The notes beneath the pieces are model-generated. The model made no database searches. It had not been told where the DNA came from and was given only the letters and a program-made list of their open reading frames with translations. From Clostridiales bacterium (lineage in GTDB: Bacteria; Bacillota; Clostridia; Lachnospirales; Lachnospiraceae): a stretch of 64,000 nt of DNA. The DNA lies in the NCBI GenBank assembly GCA_021202925.1, contig JAJQCD010000014.1, positions 150,159-214,158 of the forward strand. The letters are read 5' to 3'. Each line of letters begins with the position of its first letter. Position 1 is the stretch's first letter. The position numbers were made by a program, and so were the translations under genes. Of the stretch, positions 53,115 through 61,449 are shown in pieces.

Positions 53115-54389
53115 ATGGCATATATTAAGCGAGCCGCTGAAGAGACTGTTATGCGTATTTCCCAAATGTTCCCTGTGTTGTTAGTAACCGGCCCCAGACA
53201 GGTCGGAAAGACAACTCTGCTGCAAAAAATCGCAGAAAATCAGCAAAATATCGGAGTGGAACGAAAATATGTAACCTTGGACGACCCTGACGTAAGATAT
53301 CTGGCCAAAACGGATCCTGCGCTATTTCTGCAAAGATATTCTCCTCCCGTACTGATTGATGAGATTCAATATGCAACGGAACTATTACCTTATATCAAAA
53401 TGAGCGTCGATCGTTCGAAAAGGAAAGGCGATTTCTGGATTACAGGGTCTCAGGTCTTTCGCCTGATGAAAAATGTAAGTGAAAGTCTCGCAGGACGGGT
53501 TGGCATTGTCAATCTGCTTGGATTGTCCGACGCAGAAATTTACGGAGAACCCAGCGAACCATTCCAGACAGACGCAGCATACCTGATGAAGCGCCTGTCG
53601 GTAAGAACACAAAGGGACTTAAACGAAATTTACGACAGAATTTTCAAGGGATCAATGCCGGAACTGCATGCAGACAAATCCATGGACTGGGAAACCTATT
53701 ACCGCTCCTATGTAGATACCTATCTGCAGCGAGATATCCGCGATCTCACACAGGTCGCTGATGAAATGCAGTTTTACAATTTTATGACAGTTGTCGCCGC
53801 TCATACCTCGAAACCTGTCATTTACGAGGAACTGGCCAGTGCCGCCGGCATTTCGGCTCCAACAGCGAAGAAATGGCTTTCTGTTTTGCTCTCTTCCCAT
53901 GTGATTGCCCTTGTACAGCCATATCATAACAACGCGCTGAAACGCATTGTCAAAATGCCCCTCCTTCATTTCCTGGATACGGGTCTGGCCGCCTACCTCT
54001 TGAGATGGGGAAATCCCGAAGCTCTGGAAAAGGGCGCAATGTCCGGTGCGTTCTTCGAAAGCTATGTGTTTTCGGAAATTTATAAAAGTTATCTGAACGC
54101 CGGGAAAGAACCGCCGGTTTTCTATTACAGAGACAAGGATAAAAGGGAGATTGACCTGCTCCTTTATCAAAACGGAACACTTTCACCAATAGAAATTAAA
54201 AAGGCCGCATCTCCAGGTAAAGCCGCCATCAAAAATTTCCGGGTTTTAACTCCCGCATCTCAGGAAGAAAACTTTGCCGGATTAGATTCCCTGAAGGTGA
54301 CGATCGGAACAGGAAGCGTCATCTGTATGACAAACAATTTGCTCCCTGTTGATGAAAACAACTGGTATGTGCCGGTCTGGCTAATTTGA
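53115..54389 (+). CDS. AAA_14/DUF4143 family ATPase (third copy in window)
   Basis: 424 aa. Walker A GPRQVGKTTLLQKI is near residue 26, Walker B PVLIDEIQYATELLPYI near 75 and sensor FWITGSQVFRLM near 105. A winged-helix-like part (YEELASAAGISAPTAKKWLSVL) near 240 precedes the DUF4143 nuclease-like core KREIDLLLYQNGTLSPIEIKKA near 345. AAAGGAG precedes the ATG at eight bases. It differs from the 51628 gene enough to be another subfamily (identity low by eye), so the two are neighbours rather than a recent duplication. Confidence 0.88.
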   Translation: MAYIKRAAEETVMRISQMFPVLLVTGPRQVGKTTLLQKIAENQQNIGVERKYVTLDDPDVRYLAKTDPALFLQRYSPPVLIDEIQYATELLPYIKMSVDRSKRKGDFWITGSQVFRLMKNVSESLAGRVGIVNLLGLSDAEIYGEPSEPFQTDAAYLMKRLSVRTQRDLNEIYDRIFKGSMPELHADKSMDWETYYRSYVDTYLQRDIRDLTQVADEMQFYNFMTVVAAHTSKPVIYEELASAAGISAPTAKKWLSVLLSSHVIALVQPYHNNALKRIVKMPLLHFLDTGLAAYLLRWGNPEALEKGAMSGAFFESYVFSEIYKSYLNAGKEPPVFYYRDKDKREIDLLLYQNGTLSPIEIKKAASPGKAAIKNFRVLTPASQEENFAGLDSLKVTIGTGSVICMTNNLLPVDENNWYVPVWLI

Positions 54390-54428
54390 ATACAAAAAAG
54401 CTTTCTTCTTTGCTTCTCTTTAAATGAT

Positions 54429-54504
54429 GCGCACTGACGCACGAGGAATGGCAGCTAACGCTGCCTCGCGTCAGGCGCAAAGTAAAACGACTTACGTCGT
54501 TTAC
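54429..54504. repeat. Tandem hairpins after the third ATPase gene
   Basis: First hairpin (54429-54478): GCGC-CTGACGC-GAGG-GGCAGC opposite GCTGCC-CTC-GCGTCAG-GCGC with small bulges and a TAA loop. Second (54483-54504): GTAAaACGAC pairs with GTCGTTTAC around TTAC. There is no T-run. It lies 40 bases past the stop codon and resembles REP-like or transposon-end palindromes more than a terminator. Confidence 0.6.
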
Positions 54505-54540
54505 TATATGTTTAATGCATCACCTGTATTTTGTCAAAGG

Positions 54541-54595
54541 AAAAATGTGAAATATTCATTTGAGGAAACAATATCCTACGTACGCAAAAATCCCC
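54541..54595. repeat. Empty-site counterpart of the ATPase gene flanks
   Basis: Bases 54541-54560 match the left flank (51556-51575) and 54561-54595 match the right flank (52927-52961) of the second ATPase gene. Here the two are contiguous, without the intervening 1.35 kb. This is what an empty site or a deletion scar would look like. Confidence 0.65.
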
Positions 54596-54619
54596 GCCTG
54601 GTTTATTTCCAGACGGGGA
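54585..54619 (-). terminator. Terminator of the tre operon
   Basis: On the minus strand CCCCG-T-CTGG-AAATAAA-CCAG-G-CGGGG is followed by ATTTTTGCG. It lies 41 bases past the treC stop codon. Confidence 0.82.
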
Positions 54620-54659
54620 AAAGGAGATCACCCAGTCACAAACTCCTCCGGACGGCCTT

Positions 54660-56315
54660 TTATCGCCCCATCACAACCAGTTCATACGGCCTCAGCGTCA
54701 GCCTCCCGTCTATCATCTCTGGTTCCCCCTCATAATTTCCCAGAATCTTCTGATATGTCCCGTCCGGGAACTTTTCGGAAACGGTACGGACGGTACCGGA
54801 CAGATTTCCATATACCAAAAGTTTCTCCTCGCCCAGATTTCTGCGATATGCGATCACATGATCGTCCGCTTCCTCCTGGAACTGAATCGTACCCTCAGAT
54901 ATGATCTTCCTTTTCTTTCGCAGCGCAATCAGTTTCTTATAGAAAGCCAGCACAGACTCGCGATCCCCCATCTGCGACTGCACACAGATGCTCCCAGCGT
55001 TGTCAGCCATCGGAATCCACGGTTCAGCATCCGAAAATCCTCCGTTTTTTCCCTTATTCCACTGCATCGGAGTCCGGCCGTTATCTCGCGAACGCGCAGC
55101 CAGCACCTGCAACGCTTCCTCCTCTGTTTTTCCCTGTTCACAGAGAATGCGATAATAATTCAGGCTCTCCACATCCCGATATTGGTCGATTGATGCAAAA
55201 TGCGGATTTGTCATGCCGATTTCCTCACCCTGATAGACATAAGGCGTCCCACGCATCAGATGAATCATACCCGCCAGCATCATCGCCGACTGTTTCCAGT
55301 GCCTCCCCTCATCGCCAAACCGGGATACGGTACGCGGCTGATCATGATTACACAAAAAGAGCGCACTCCAGCCATTCCCTGCCTGCATTCCCTCCTGCCA
55401 TTCCCGGAATAACTCCTTTAATCTTCGATAATCCGGTTCCATCAGCTCCCATTTATTTCCATCCTTATAATCTACTTTGAGATGATGGAAATGAAAGCAC
55501 ATCGAAAGTTCCTTCTCATCTGAATTTGAATAACCAACACAGTTTTTCAGTGTCGTTGAAGACATCTCGCCGACCGTCACGCAATCTTCGATATCCGCAT
55601 CCCGTACCAGTTCCTTTAAATACGTATGCACTTTGGGGCCATCCGAATAAAATCTTCTTCCATCTCCCTCAAAATCATCCTCCCAGATCTCCGGTTTCGA
55701 AATCAGATTGACCACATCAAACCGGAACCCGCGAACGCCTTTCGCCTTCCAGAAACGCAGCACATCCTTTAATTCTTCCCTCACCCGCGGGTTTTCCCAG
55801 TTCAGATCGGCCTGCGTCACATCAAACAGATGAAGGTACCACTTGCCGAGCTCCGGCACATATTCCCAGGCAGGTCCTCCAAACTTGGACACCCAGTTTG
55901 TCGGCATTTTTTCCGGACTTCCTTCTTTGAAGATATAGTAATCCTGATACTCCTTCTCTCCCGCCAGCGCACGCTGAAACCACTCATGCGACGTCGAAGT
56001 ATGATTAAACACCATATCCAGCATGATTCCCATGCCCCGCTTTCCACTCTCGCGGATCAGTTCCTCCATATCCTCCATCGTCCCGTATCTGGGATCGATG
56101 CGGCGGTAATCCGCCACATCGTATCCATTATCATTCTGTGGAGAAATAAATACCGGTGTCAGCCACAGGTAATCTACGCCCAAATCCCTTAAATAATCCA
56201 GTCTTCCAATGATTCCCTGTAAATCTCCGATTCCGTCTCCATCGGAATCCTGAAACGATTTCGGATAGATCTGATATACCACCTTGTCTTTGAATTCTGT
56301 CATTTCAATCTCCAT
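54660..56315 (-). CDS. treC: Trehalose-6-phosphate hydrolase (GH13)
   Basis: 551 aa, glycoside hydrolase family 13. DKVVYQIYPKSFQDSDGDGIGDLQGI is at the N-terminus, FNHTSTSHEWF near 105, the nucleophile Asp in GFRFDVVNLIS near 198, acid Glu in TVGEMSSTTL near 250 and FLCNHDQPRTVSRFGD near 322. The linked PTS enzyme makes trehalose 6-phosphate, which this enzyme splits into glucose and glucose 6-phosphate. AGAGG precedes the ATG. It is 48 bases downstream of treP. Sequence alone would also allow oligo-1,6-glucosidase. Confidence 0.9.
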   Translation of the reverse strand: MEIEMTEFKDKVVYQIYPKSFQDSDGDGIGDLQGIIGRLDYLRDLGVDYLWLTPVFISPQNDNGYDVADYRRIDPRYGTMEDMEELIRESGKRGMGIMLDMVFNHTSTSHEWFQRALAGEKEYQDYYIFKEGSPEKMPTNWVSKFGGPAWEYVPELGKWYLHLFDVTQADLNWENPRVREELKDVLRFWKAKGVRGFRFDVVNLISKPEIWEDDFEGDGRRFYSDGPKVHTYLKELVRDADIEDCVTVGEMSSTTLKNCVGYSNSDEKELSMCFHFHHLKVDYKDGNKWELMEPDYRRLKELFREWQEGMQAGNGWSALFLCNHDQPRTVSRFGDEGRHWKQSAMMLAGMIHLMRGTPYVYQGEEIGMTNPHFASIDQYRDVESLNYYRILCEQGKTEEEALQVLAARSRDNGRTPMQWNKGKNGGFSDAEPWIPMADNAGSICVQSQMGDRESVLAFYKKLIALRKKRKIISEGTIQFQEEADDHVIAYRRNLGEEKLLVYGNLSGTVRTVSEKFPDGTYQKILGNYEGEPEMIDGRLTLRPYELVVMGR

Positions 56316-56363
56316 TTCGCCGACCTCTCATTGAGGTCACAAACAATCGCAATCGATAGCCCG

Positions 56364-58337
56364 TTACTCATCAATCACCGCAATCACGGTCTCATTTTCC
56401 ACGGCATATGCTCCGGTATGAAACTGAATTCCCGAAGCCGTTCCCATCCCTGTCACCACGCAGATTGTCACATCCGGATGTCCGGCCTTTTTTATCTTTT
56501 CCCGGTCAAAACGGATCAGCGGCGCTCCGGCCTCAACGATCTGTCCCTCTTCCACCAGATAGGAGAAACCATCTCCCTGCATATCCACCGTATCTATACC
56601 GATATGCAGGATCAGTTCCATGCCATTCTCCAGCACCAGCCCGCAGGCATGTCGGGAATCCGGCATCAGTGCGGTCACTCTGCCAGCTGCCGGTGCGCAC
56701 AGCGTCTCATTCTCCGGAATGATGGCAAGACCCTCACCCAGAACACCTTCCGAAAACACACCGTCTCCTACTTCCTTCAGCGGAATCACCTGGCCGCTCA
56801 GATAAGCCCTCAGTTCTCCTCTGTGACCCGTTTCCGCCGTCTCTGCATTTTTCTCCGTTTGTCCACCTGCATTTTCTTTGTTTCCGACTACGTCCTCTGC
56901 GATCTCTTCCATCGCACTTCCCGACACTGGCAGCCGTTTTTTCCCAACCAGCACAGTCAGAACAAAGGGAACTGCCACTGCGACAGCCATGCAGAGCGCA
57001 AAGCTCGGCATAAACCTTGGCTGAATCGACAGGATTCCCGGAAGTCCTCCCACACCGATCGCATTTGCTGTCGTACCTGTCGCTACGCAGAGCACTGCCG
57101 CACAGGCGGAACCAATCATCCCGCATACAAACGGAAAGACATACTTCAGATTAACGCCGAAGATTGCCGGTTCTGTCACACCCAGATAACAGGAAACACA
57201 GGCCGGTACATTTACTTCCTGCGCATCTGCTTCCTTCCTCTGCAGATAAATCATTCCCAGAACTGCCGAACCCTGAGCGATATTGGACAGGGCGATCATC
57301 GGCCACAGCATGGTCCCGCCGTAATCCGCAATCAGCTGCAGATCAATCGCATTGGACATGTGATGAAGACCCGTGATGACAAGCGGCGCATAAACCAGAC
57401 CGAAAATCGCGCCAAACACGACCTTAAATGTGCCTGTAATCCCGGCATACACGACTGCGGAAATCGCCGAACCGATCTTCCAGCCGATCGGACCCAGAAT
57501 GAAATGTGCCGCAATCACCGACAGCACCAGGCTGCAAAAGGGAACCACAATCATCGACACCACCTGAGGCGTGATTCTCCGGAAAAACTTTTCCAGATAT
57601 ACCAGCGTGAACGCGGCAAGGATGGTCGGCAGAACCTGCGCCTGATAGCCGATCATATTAACCTGGAAAAAACCAAAATCCCATTTGGGAATATCTGCAG
57701 CCGCCGTGGTCGCCACAGAATAGGCATTCAACAGCTGACCGGAAACCAGCGTCAGGCCAAGAACAATTCCAAGCATCTGTGTCGTTCCCATCTTTTTCGT
57801 TACGGACCAGCAGATTCCAACCGGGAGCATGTGGAAAACCGCCTCTCCAATCAGCCACAGAAAACTGTCAATCCCCGACCAGAACTGGCTGATGTCACAC
57901 AACGTTTTTGTTCCATTTTCAAAGAGGTACATGCTATCAATACAATTCCGGAATCCCAGGATCAGACCGCCCGTGATAATCGCCGGAATCAACGGTGCAA
58001 AGATTTCCGTGAGAGCCGTAATGATTCTCTGCATCACATTCTGATTCTGTTTTGCCGCCTGCTTAACCGCGTCCTTCGACACCCCTTCCAGACCGGCAAC
58101 GGCAGTAAAATCGTTATAAAAATCTGCCACAGTGTTGCCGATAATCACCTGAAACTGTCCGGACTGTGTAAAGCTGCCCTTCACGACCTTCATTGCCTCG
58201 ATCTTTTTGATGTCGGCCATGCCCGGATCGTTCAGCACAAACCGCATCCTTGTCATACAATGCGACACTGCGGCAATATTCCCCCGCCCGCCTACGAGTG
58301 CCAGAAGTTCTTTTGCATCTTCCGCATACTTTCCCAT
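56364..58337 (-). CDS. treP: PTS trehalose-specific enzyme IIBCA
   Basis: 657 aa in the order EIIB-EIIC-EIIA. EIIB holds the phosphocysteine in AVSHCMTRMRFVL near residue 27. EIIC has about ten membrane segments with TGLHHMSNAIDLQLIADYGGT near 330. EIIA near 515-655 has the phospho-His in ELILHIGIDTVDMQGDGF. The EIIA domain fused at the C-terminus is not present in E. coli TreB but is common in Firmicutes. It imports and phosphorylates trehalose. AAGGAG precedes the ATG. Confidence 0.92.
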   Translation of the reverse strand: MGKYAEDAKELLALVGGRGNIAAVSHCMTRMRFVLNDPGMADIKKIEAMKVVKGSFTQSGQFQVIIGNTVADFYNDFTAVAGLEGVSKDAVKQAAKQNQNVMQRIITALTEIFAPLIPAIITGGLILGFRNCIDSMYLFENGTKTLCDISQFWSGIDSFLWLIGEAVFHMLPVGICWSVTKKMGTTQMLGIVLGLTLVSGQLLNAYSVATTAAADIPKWDFGFFQVNMIGYQAQVLPTILAAFTLVYLEKFFRRITPQVVSMIVVPFCSLVLSVIAAHFILGPIGWKIGSAISAVVYAGITGTFKVVFGAIFGLVYAPLVITGLHHMSNAIDLQLIADYGGTMLWPMIALSNIAQGSAVLGMIYLQRKEADAQEVNVPACVSCYLGVTEPAIFGVNLKYVFPFVCGMIGSACAAVLCVATGTTANAIGVGGLPGILSIQPRFMPSFALCMAVAVAVPFVLTVLVGKKRLPVSGSAMEEIAEDVVGNKENAGGQTEKNAETAETGHRGELRAYLSGQVIPLKEVGDGVFSEGVLGEGLAIIPENETLCAPAAGRVTALMPDSRHACGLVLENGMELILHIGIDTVDMQGDGFSYLVEEGQIVEAGAPLIRFDREKIKKAGHPDVTICVVTGMGTASGIQFHTGAYAVENETVIAVIDE

Positions 58338-58364
58338 AAAATTTTCTCCTTACATTGGTTTTAT

Positions 58365-58378
58365 CTTGTTTAAACAAG
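58365..58378. promoter_or_regulatory. TreR operator 1
   Basis: CTTGTTTAAACAAG, a perfect palindrome just downstream of the predicted treP transcription start, where a bound repressor would block elongation. Confidence 0.8.
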
Positions 58379-58390
58379 TTCTTGTCTATA

Positions 58391-58419
58391 TTAGTACCAC
58401 ACTTGTTTAAACATGTCAA
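58391..58419 (-). promoter_or_regulatory. Promoter of treP-treC
   Basis: TTGACA (58419-58414), 17 bases and TACTAA (58396-58391). TreR operator 2 lies inside the spacer. Confidence 0.75.
58402..58415. promoter_or_regulatory. TreR operator 2
   Basis: CTTGTTTAAACATG, one change from perfect symmetry, inside the treP promoter spacer. It starts 37 bases from operator 1. Confidence 0.78.
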
Positions 58420-58433
58420 GTGTTTTTTCAAAA

Positions 58434-58447
58434 TTTGTTTAAACAAG
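58434..58447. promoter_or_regulatory. TreR operator 3
   Basis: TTTGTTTAAACAAG, 32 bases from operator 2 and ending 14 bases before the treR -35 box, so it can affect both divergent promoters. Confidence 0.78.
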
Positions 58448-58461
58448 TTTAATCTTTTTTC

Positions 58462-58489
58462 TTGACACTGGTTTTATTTCCCTTATAAT
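58462..58489 (+). promoter_or_regulatory. Promoter of treR
   Basis: TTGACA (58462-58467), 16 bases and TATAAT (58484-58489), 40 bases before the treR start codon. Confidence 0.85.
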
Positions 58490-58529
58490 AATGATAACAC
58501 CATTGGAAACGACAAAAAGGACGACGGAA

Positions 58530-59276
58530 ATGCCAAAAAGCAAATTTGAAGAAATCTATCAGGATTTAAAAAGAAAAATAGAATCAAACGAATACCCCTA
58601 TCAGCAGCTTCTCCCCTCAGAGAACACCCTGGTTCAAATCTATGACTGCTCCCGGAACACTGTCCGGCGCGCGATCGGACAGCTGGTGACCGCCGGTTAC
58701 GTCCAGACCATGCAGGGCAAGGGCGTCCGCAACATCTACCGCCCTGTCGAACAGTCTACTTTCACCATTGGTGAGATTGAGACCTTCCGCGAGTCTACAC
58801 TGCGCAACGGTCAGTCCTCCCGGACAGAAGTATTGCTGTTCTCCGAGATCACGATCGATGAGATACTGTCCTCCCGCACCGGGTTCCCAGTCGGCACGCC
58901 GGTATACTATCTCCAGAGACTCCATTACCTGAATGAAAAGCCCCTGATCCTCAACCACAACTATTTTCTGAAGGAAGCCGTCCCCGGCCTTACTCCGGAA
59001 ATTGCCCGACGTTCCATATATGATTACCTGGAAAATACACTTCACATGACCATCGTCAACAGCAAACGAATCATGACAGTCGAAAAGATTACAGAGATCG
59101 ATGAGAAATATATGGATCTGAATGCGGAAGAATACAACTGCGTCGCGGTCATCACCAGCTTCACCTACAACAGCAACGGCGTCATGTTCGAGTATACACA
59201 GTCACGGCACCGCCCCGATTACTTCCGCTTTCAGGACAATGCCGTGAGAAAATCCGTTCCCACAGAGGGGTTATGA
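58530..59276 (+). CDS. treR: Trehalose operon repressor TreR (GntR/HutC family)
   Basis: 248 aa. An N-terminal winged helix (YQDLKRKIESNEYPYQQLLPSENTL...SRNTVRRAIGQLVTAGYVQTMQGKG) is joined to a UTRA effector domain (STFTIGEIETFRE to YTQSRHRPDYFRFQD). The start is ATG at 58530 with AAGGA upstream, giving MPKSKFEEIY, the usual TreR N-terminus. In Bacillus TreR is induced by trehalose 6-phosphate. Its 3' end overlaps the converging permease gene by 6 bases. Confidence 0.92.
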   Translation: MPKSKFEEIYQDLKRKIESNEYPYQQLLPSENTLVQIYDCSRNTVRRAIGQLVTAGYVQTMQGKGVRNIYRPVEQSTFTIGEIETFRESTLRNGQSSRTEVLLFSEITIDEILSSRTGFPVGTPVYYLQRLHYLNEKPLILNHNYFLKEAVPGLTPEIARRSIYDYLENTLHMTIVNSKRIMTVEKITEIDEKYMDLNAEEYNCVAVITSFTYNSNGVMFEYTQSRHRPDYFRFQDNAVRKSVPTEGL

Positions 59277-60179
59277 TGTGAAAAACACATTTACCATCAT
59301 CCCCGTAACCAGCGCGAACGCAGCAACAAACGCAAGATACATCAGGAACCGCCTCGTTCCCAGCACGATTTTTACCGCGCCGAGATTGGTGATCTTTGTC
59401 GCCGGGCCGGTTATCATAAACGCGGCGGCGCTCCCGATACTCATACCATCCGAGAGCCATGCCTGCAGCAGAGGGATTGTCCCTCCTCCGCATGCATAGA
59501 GCGGCACGCCGATGGTCGCCGCCATCAGCACACCCCAGGCCTCATTTCCGCCAAACAGATCCGTCATGACATCCTGCGGCACATAACGCTGAAATACCGC
59601 GGACATAACAATTCCCGACAAAAAATACAGGCCCGTGGCCTTTATATTTCTCCCAAGATTCTTCACAAATCGCAGGACAACATTAGGATCGGTATCATGG
59701 CTTACCGGTTCCTCAAACCCATGGAAATCAAAGAACTTCTTCCCATGAAAAAAAATCCGCAGCAGAAGTCCCGCGATGATACCGCACACAAAGCTGGAAA
59801 GGATCCGTACAATCAGAGCAGTCCGCCCCAGCGCGGCGCTGTAAATGATCAGCTGCGGATTAAGCAGAATCGAACTCATCATAAATGCCGCAAGCCAGTC
59901 GTCGGGGATCCCGCTTCTGGAAAAGGATGCGGCAAGCGGAATCGTGCCGTACATACACAGCGGCGAAGCGATCCCCAGCGCGCTCGCTGCAGCCGTACCA
60001 GCTATACCCGGTTTTCGATCACCCAGACTACGGAATATATCATGTATACGATCTTTCAAAAAGACAGAGACAGCGGAACCAAGCACCATCCCCAGCACCC
60101 AGTACCGGAAGATTTGTCGGAACTGGATCTCAAAATAATACCAGAGATAGATCATTTCCCTGCGAATCATGCTTAACAT
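59271..60179 (-). CDS. PF03773-family permease (ArsP/YraQ-like)
   Basis: 302 aa with about eight membrane segments in two halves. The family motifs repeat: ASPLCMYGTIPLAASF near residue 72 with SSILLNPQLI, and PLYACGGGTIPLLQAWLSDGMSIGSAAAFMITGPATKITNLGA near 225-270. The paired cysteines in CMYG and ACGGG are typical. Members include organoarsenical and metal exporters, but the substrate here is not known. GGAGA precedes the ATG. Confidence 0.85.
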   Translation of the reverse strand: MLSMIRREMIYLWYYFEIQFRQIFRYWVLGMVLGSAVSVFLKDRIHDIFRSLGDRKPGIAGTAAASALGIASPLCMYGTIPLAASFSRSGIPDDWLAAFMMSSILLNPQLIIYSAALGRTALIVRILSSFVCGIIAGLLLRIFFHGKKFFDFHGFEEPVSHDTDPNVVLRFVKNLGRNIKATGLYFLSGIVMSAVFQRYVPQDVMTDLFGGNEAWGVLMAATIGVPLYACGGGTIPLLQAWLSDGMSIGSAAAFMITGPATKITNLGAVKIVLGTRRFLMYLAFVAAFALVTGMMVNVFFTS

Positions 60180-60223
60180 AGCCGCTGTCTCCTCTCCTTG
60201 TCCACCACCTGCTTCCCATATGC

Positions 60224-61333
60224 TTACCCGCTGATATCAACCAGCTGATAACTCCTGCTCCCCAGCCCGATTGTCTCCGCGTTTTCCAGCGTATGAAGGC
60301 CATTCCGATCCTGCACCCGTCTGACAAATGATTCATTGCCCTCTGACACCCAGACCAGATCGATACATGCCTGATCCAGAGTAACCGGATCCGTGGACGC
60401 CAGAATTCCGATATCATGCATATCAGGTTCGGACGGATTGCCATCGCAGTCACAGTCGATGGACAGGCGGTTCATCACATTGACATACACAATGCGCTCC
60501 CCGTGGCCCAGATAATCCGAAACCGATTTTCCGGCATCTCCCATCGCTTCCAGGAAGTCATCCTGCTGGCCTCCCATAAAGCTCGTCCGGCTTACTCCCC
60601 CGGTATGAATCCAGCATTTTCCCTCACTGGAGCCGAGGCCGATGGAGATATTTTTGATCGCGCCTCCAAAGCCTGCCATGGCATGGCCTTTAAAATGAGA
60701 CAACACGACATAGGAGTCATAATCGCCAAACGCCGCTCCCACATAGTTCTCACTAAGCTTTGTCCCTCCCTCTACCGGCAGAGTCATGGAACCATTTTCA
60801 TCCTGGATCTGGACATTGGCAATCGCGGTAAATCCGTGATCCTCCGCCACCTGATAATGCATCGCCGTCTCCGCGCGGGAACCGCCGTAAGCGGTATTAC
60901 ACTCGACAATCGTTCCCTCTACCTGATGAACCAGATCCGCAATCAATTCCGGACGCAGATAATTGGAGACCGGAGGCTCGCCGGTAGACAGCTTCACCGC
61001 CACATTACCCGTCGGCGTCCAGTTCAGCCTGTCATATACCTGAACCAGCGTTTCCGGAGAAATATCAGAAATATAATATACCGTCGGCGCGTCCGCGGAA
61101 TCCGTCCGCCATGCCAGATCCGAGAGGCTGATCACCGCACCGCCGTTTGTCATCAGACTTCCGGCCTGATCATTATCAGTCTCAACCTCTGCTGTCCCTC
61201 CCGGGCCGCCTTCTTCTTCCTGCCCTGCGGTTCCCGCGACGACCACATCGGCCGCGTTTCCGGTGATCGCACAGCCTGACAAAACGTTTGCAGCCGCCAG
61301 CAAAGCCACCATCAACATGATCTTTTTCTTCAT
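60224..61333 (-). CDS. DUF362 lipoprotein
   Basis: 369 aa. The lipobox VLSGCAITG is near residue 20. The DUF362 domain follows: VAVKLSTGEPPVSNYLRPELIADLV, TAYGGSRAETAMHYQVAEDHGF, LSHFKGHAMAGFGGAIKNISIGL and DIGILASTDPVTLDQACIDLV. No CxxCxxC ferredoxin motif is present, unlike many members. It is exported and anchored, which is uncommon for this family. AAAGGAG precedes the ATG at 61333. Function unknown. It is 45 bases upstream of the permease gene on the same strand. Confidence 0.85.
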   Translation of the reverse strand: MKKKIMLMVALLAAANVLSGCAITGNAADVVVAGTAGQEEEGGPGGTAEVETDNDQAGSLMTNGGAVISLSDLAWRTDSADAPTVYYISDISPETLVQVYDRLNWTPTGNVAVKLSTGEPPVSNYLRPELIADLVHQVEGTIVECNTAYGGSRAETAMHYQVAEDHGFTAIANVQIQDENGSMTLPVEGGTKLSENYVGAAFGDYDSYVVLSHFKGHAMAGFGGAIKNISIGLGSSEGKCWIHTGGVSRTSFMGGQQDDFLEAMGDAGKSVSDYLGHGERIVYVNVMNRLSIDCDCDGNPSEPDMHDIGILASTDPVTLDQACIDLVWVSEGNESFVRRVQDRNGLHTLENAETIGLGSRSYQLVDISG

Positions 61334-61449
61334 TTTGTCTCCTTTCTTTGCCCAGTTTTCCATCTTCTGTATAACAGAATAACACAGTCTCTTTTTGTCA
61401 TTCAAATACTTATTTTCTATCTGTTTTTATGCCTTGAAAGTATGTAAAA

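Noticed and set aside
54424-54735. A 103-codon frame through the hairpin region after the third ATPase
   Set aside because: No ribosome site; it runs through two hairpins, a terminator and into the end of treC on the other strand.
56331-58373. A 680-codon open frame opposite treP
   Set aside because: It lies entirely antisense to a gene with clear PTS domains and runs across the treC-treP gap. Its translation is rich in Arg, His and Cys with no domain, as expected for the complement of a biased coding strand.
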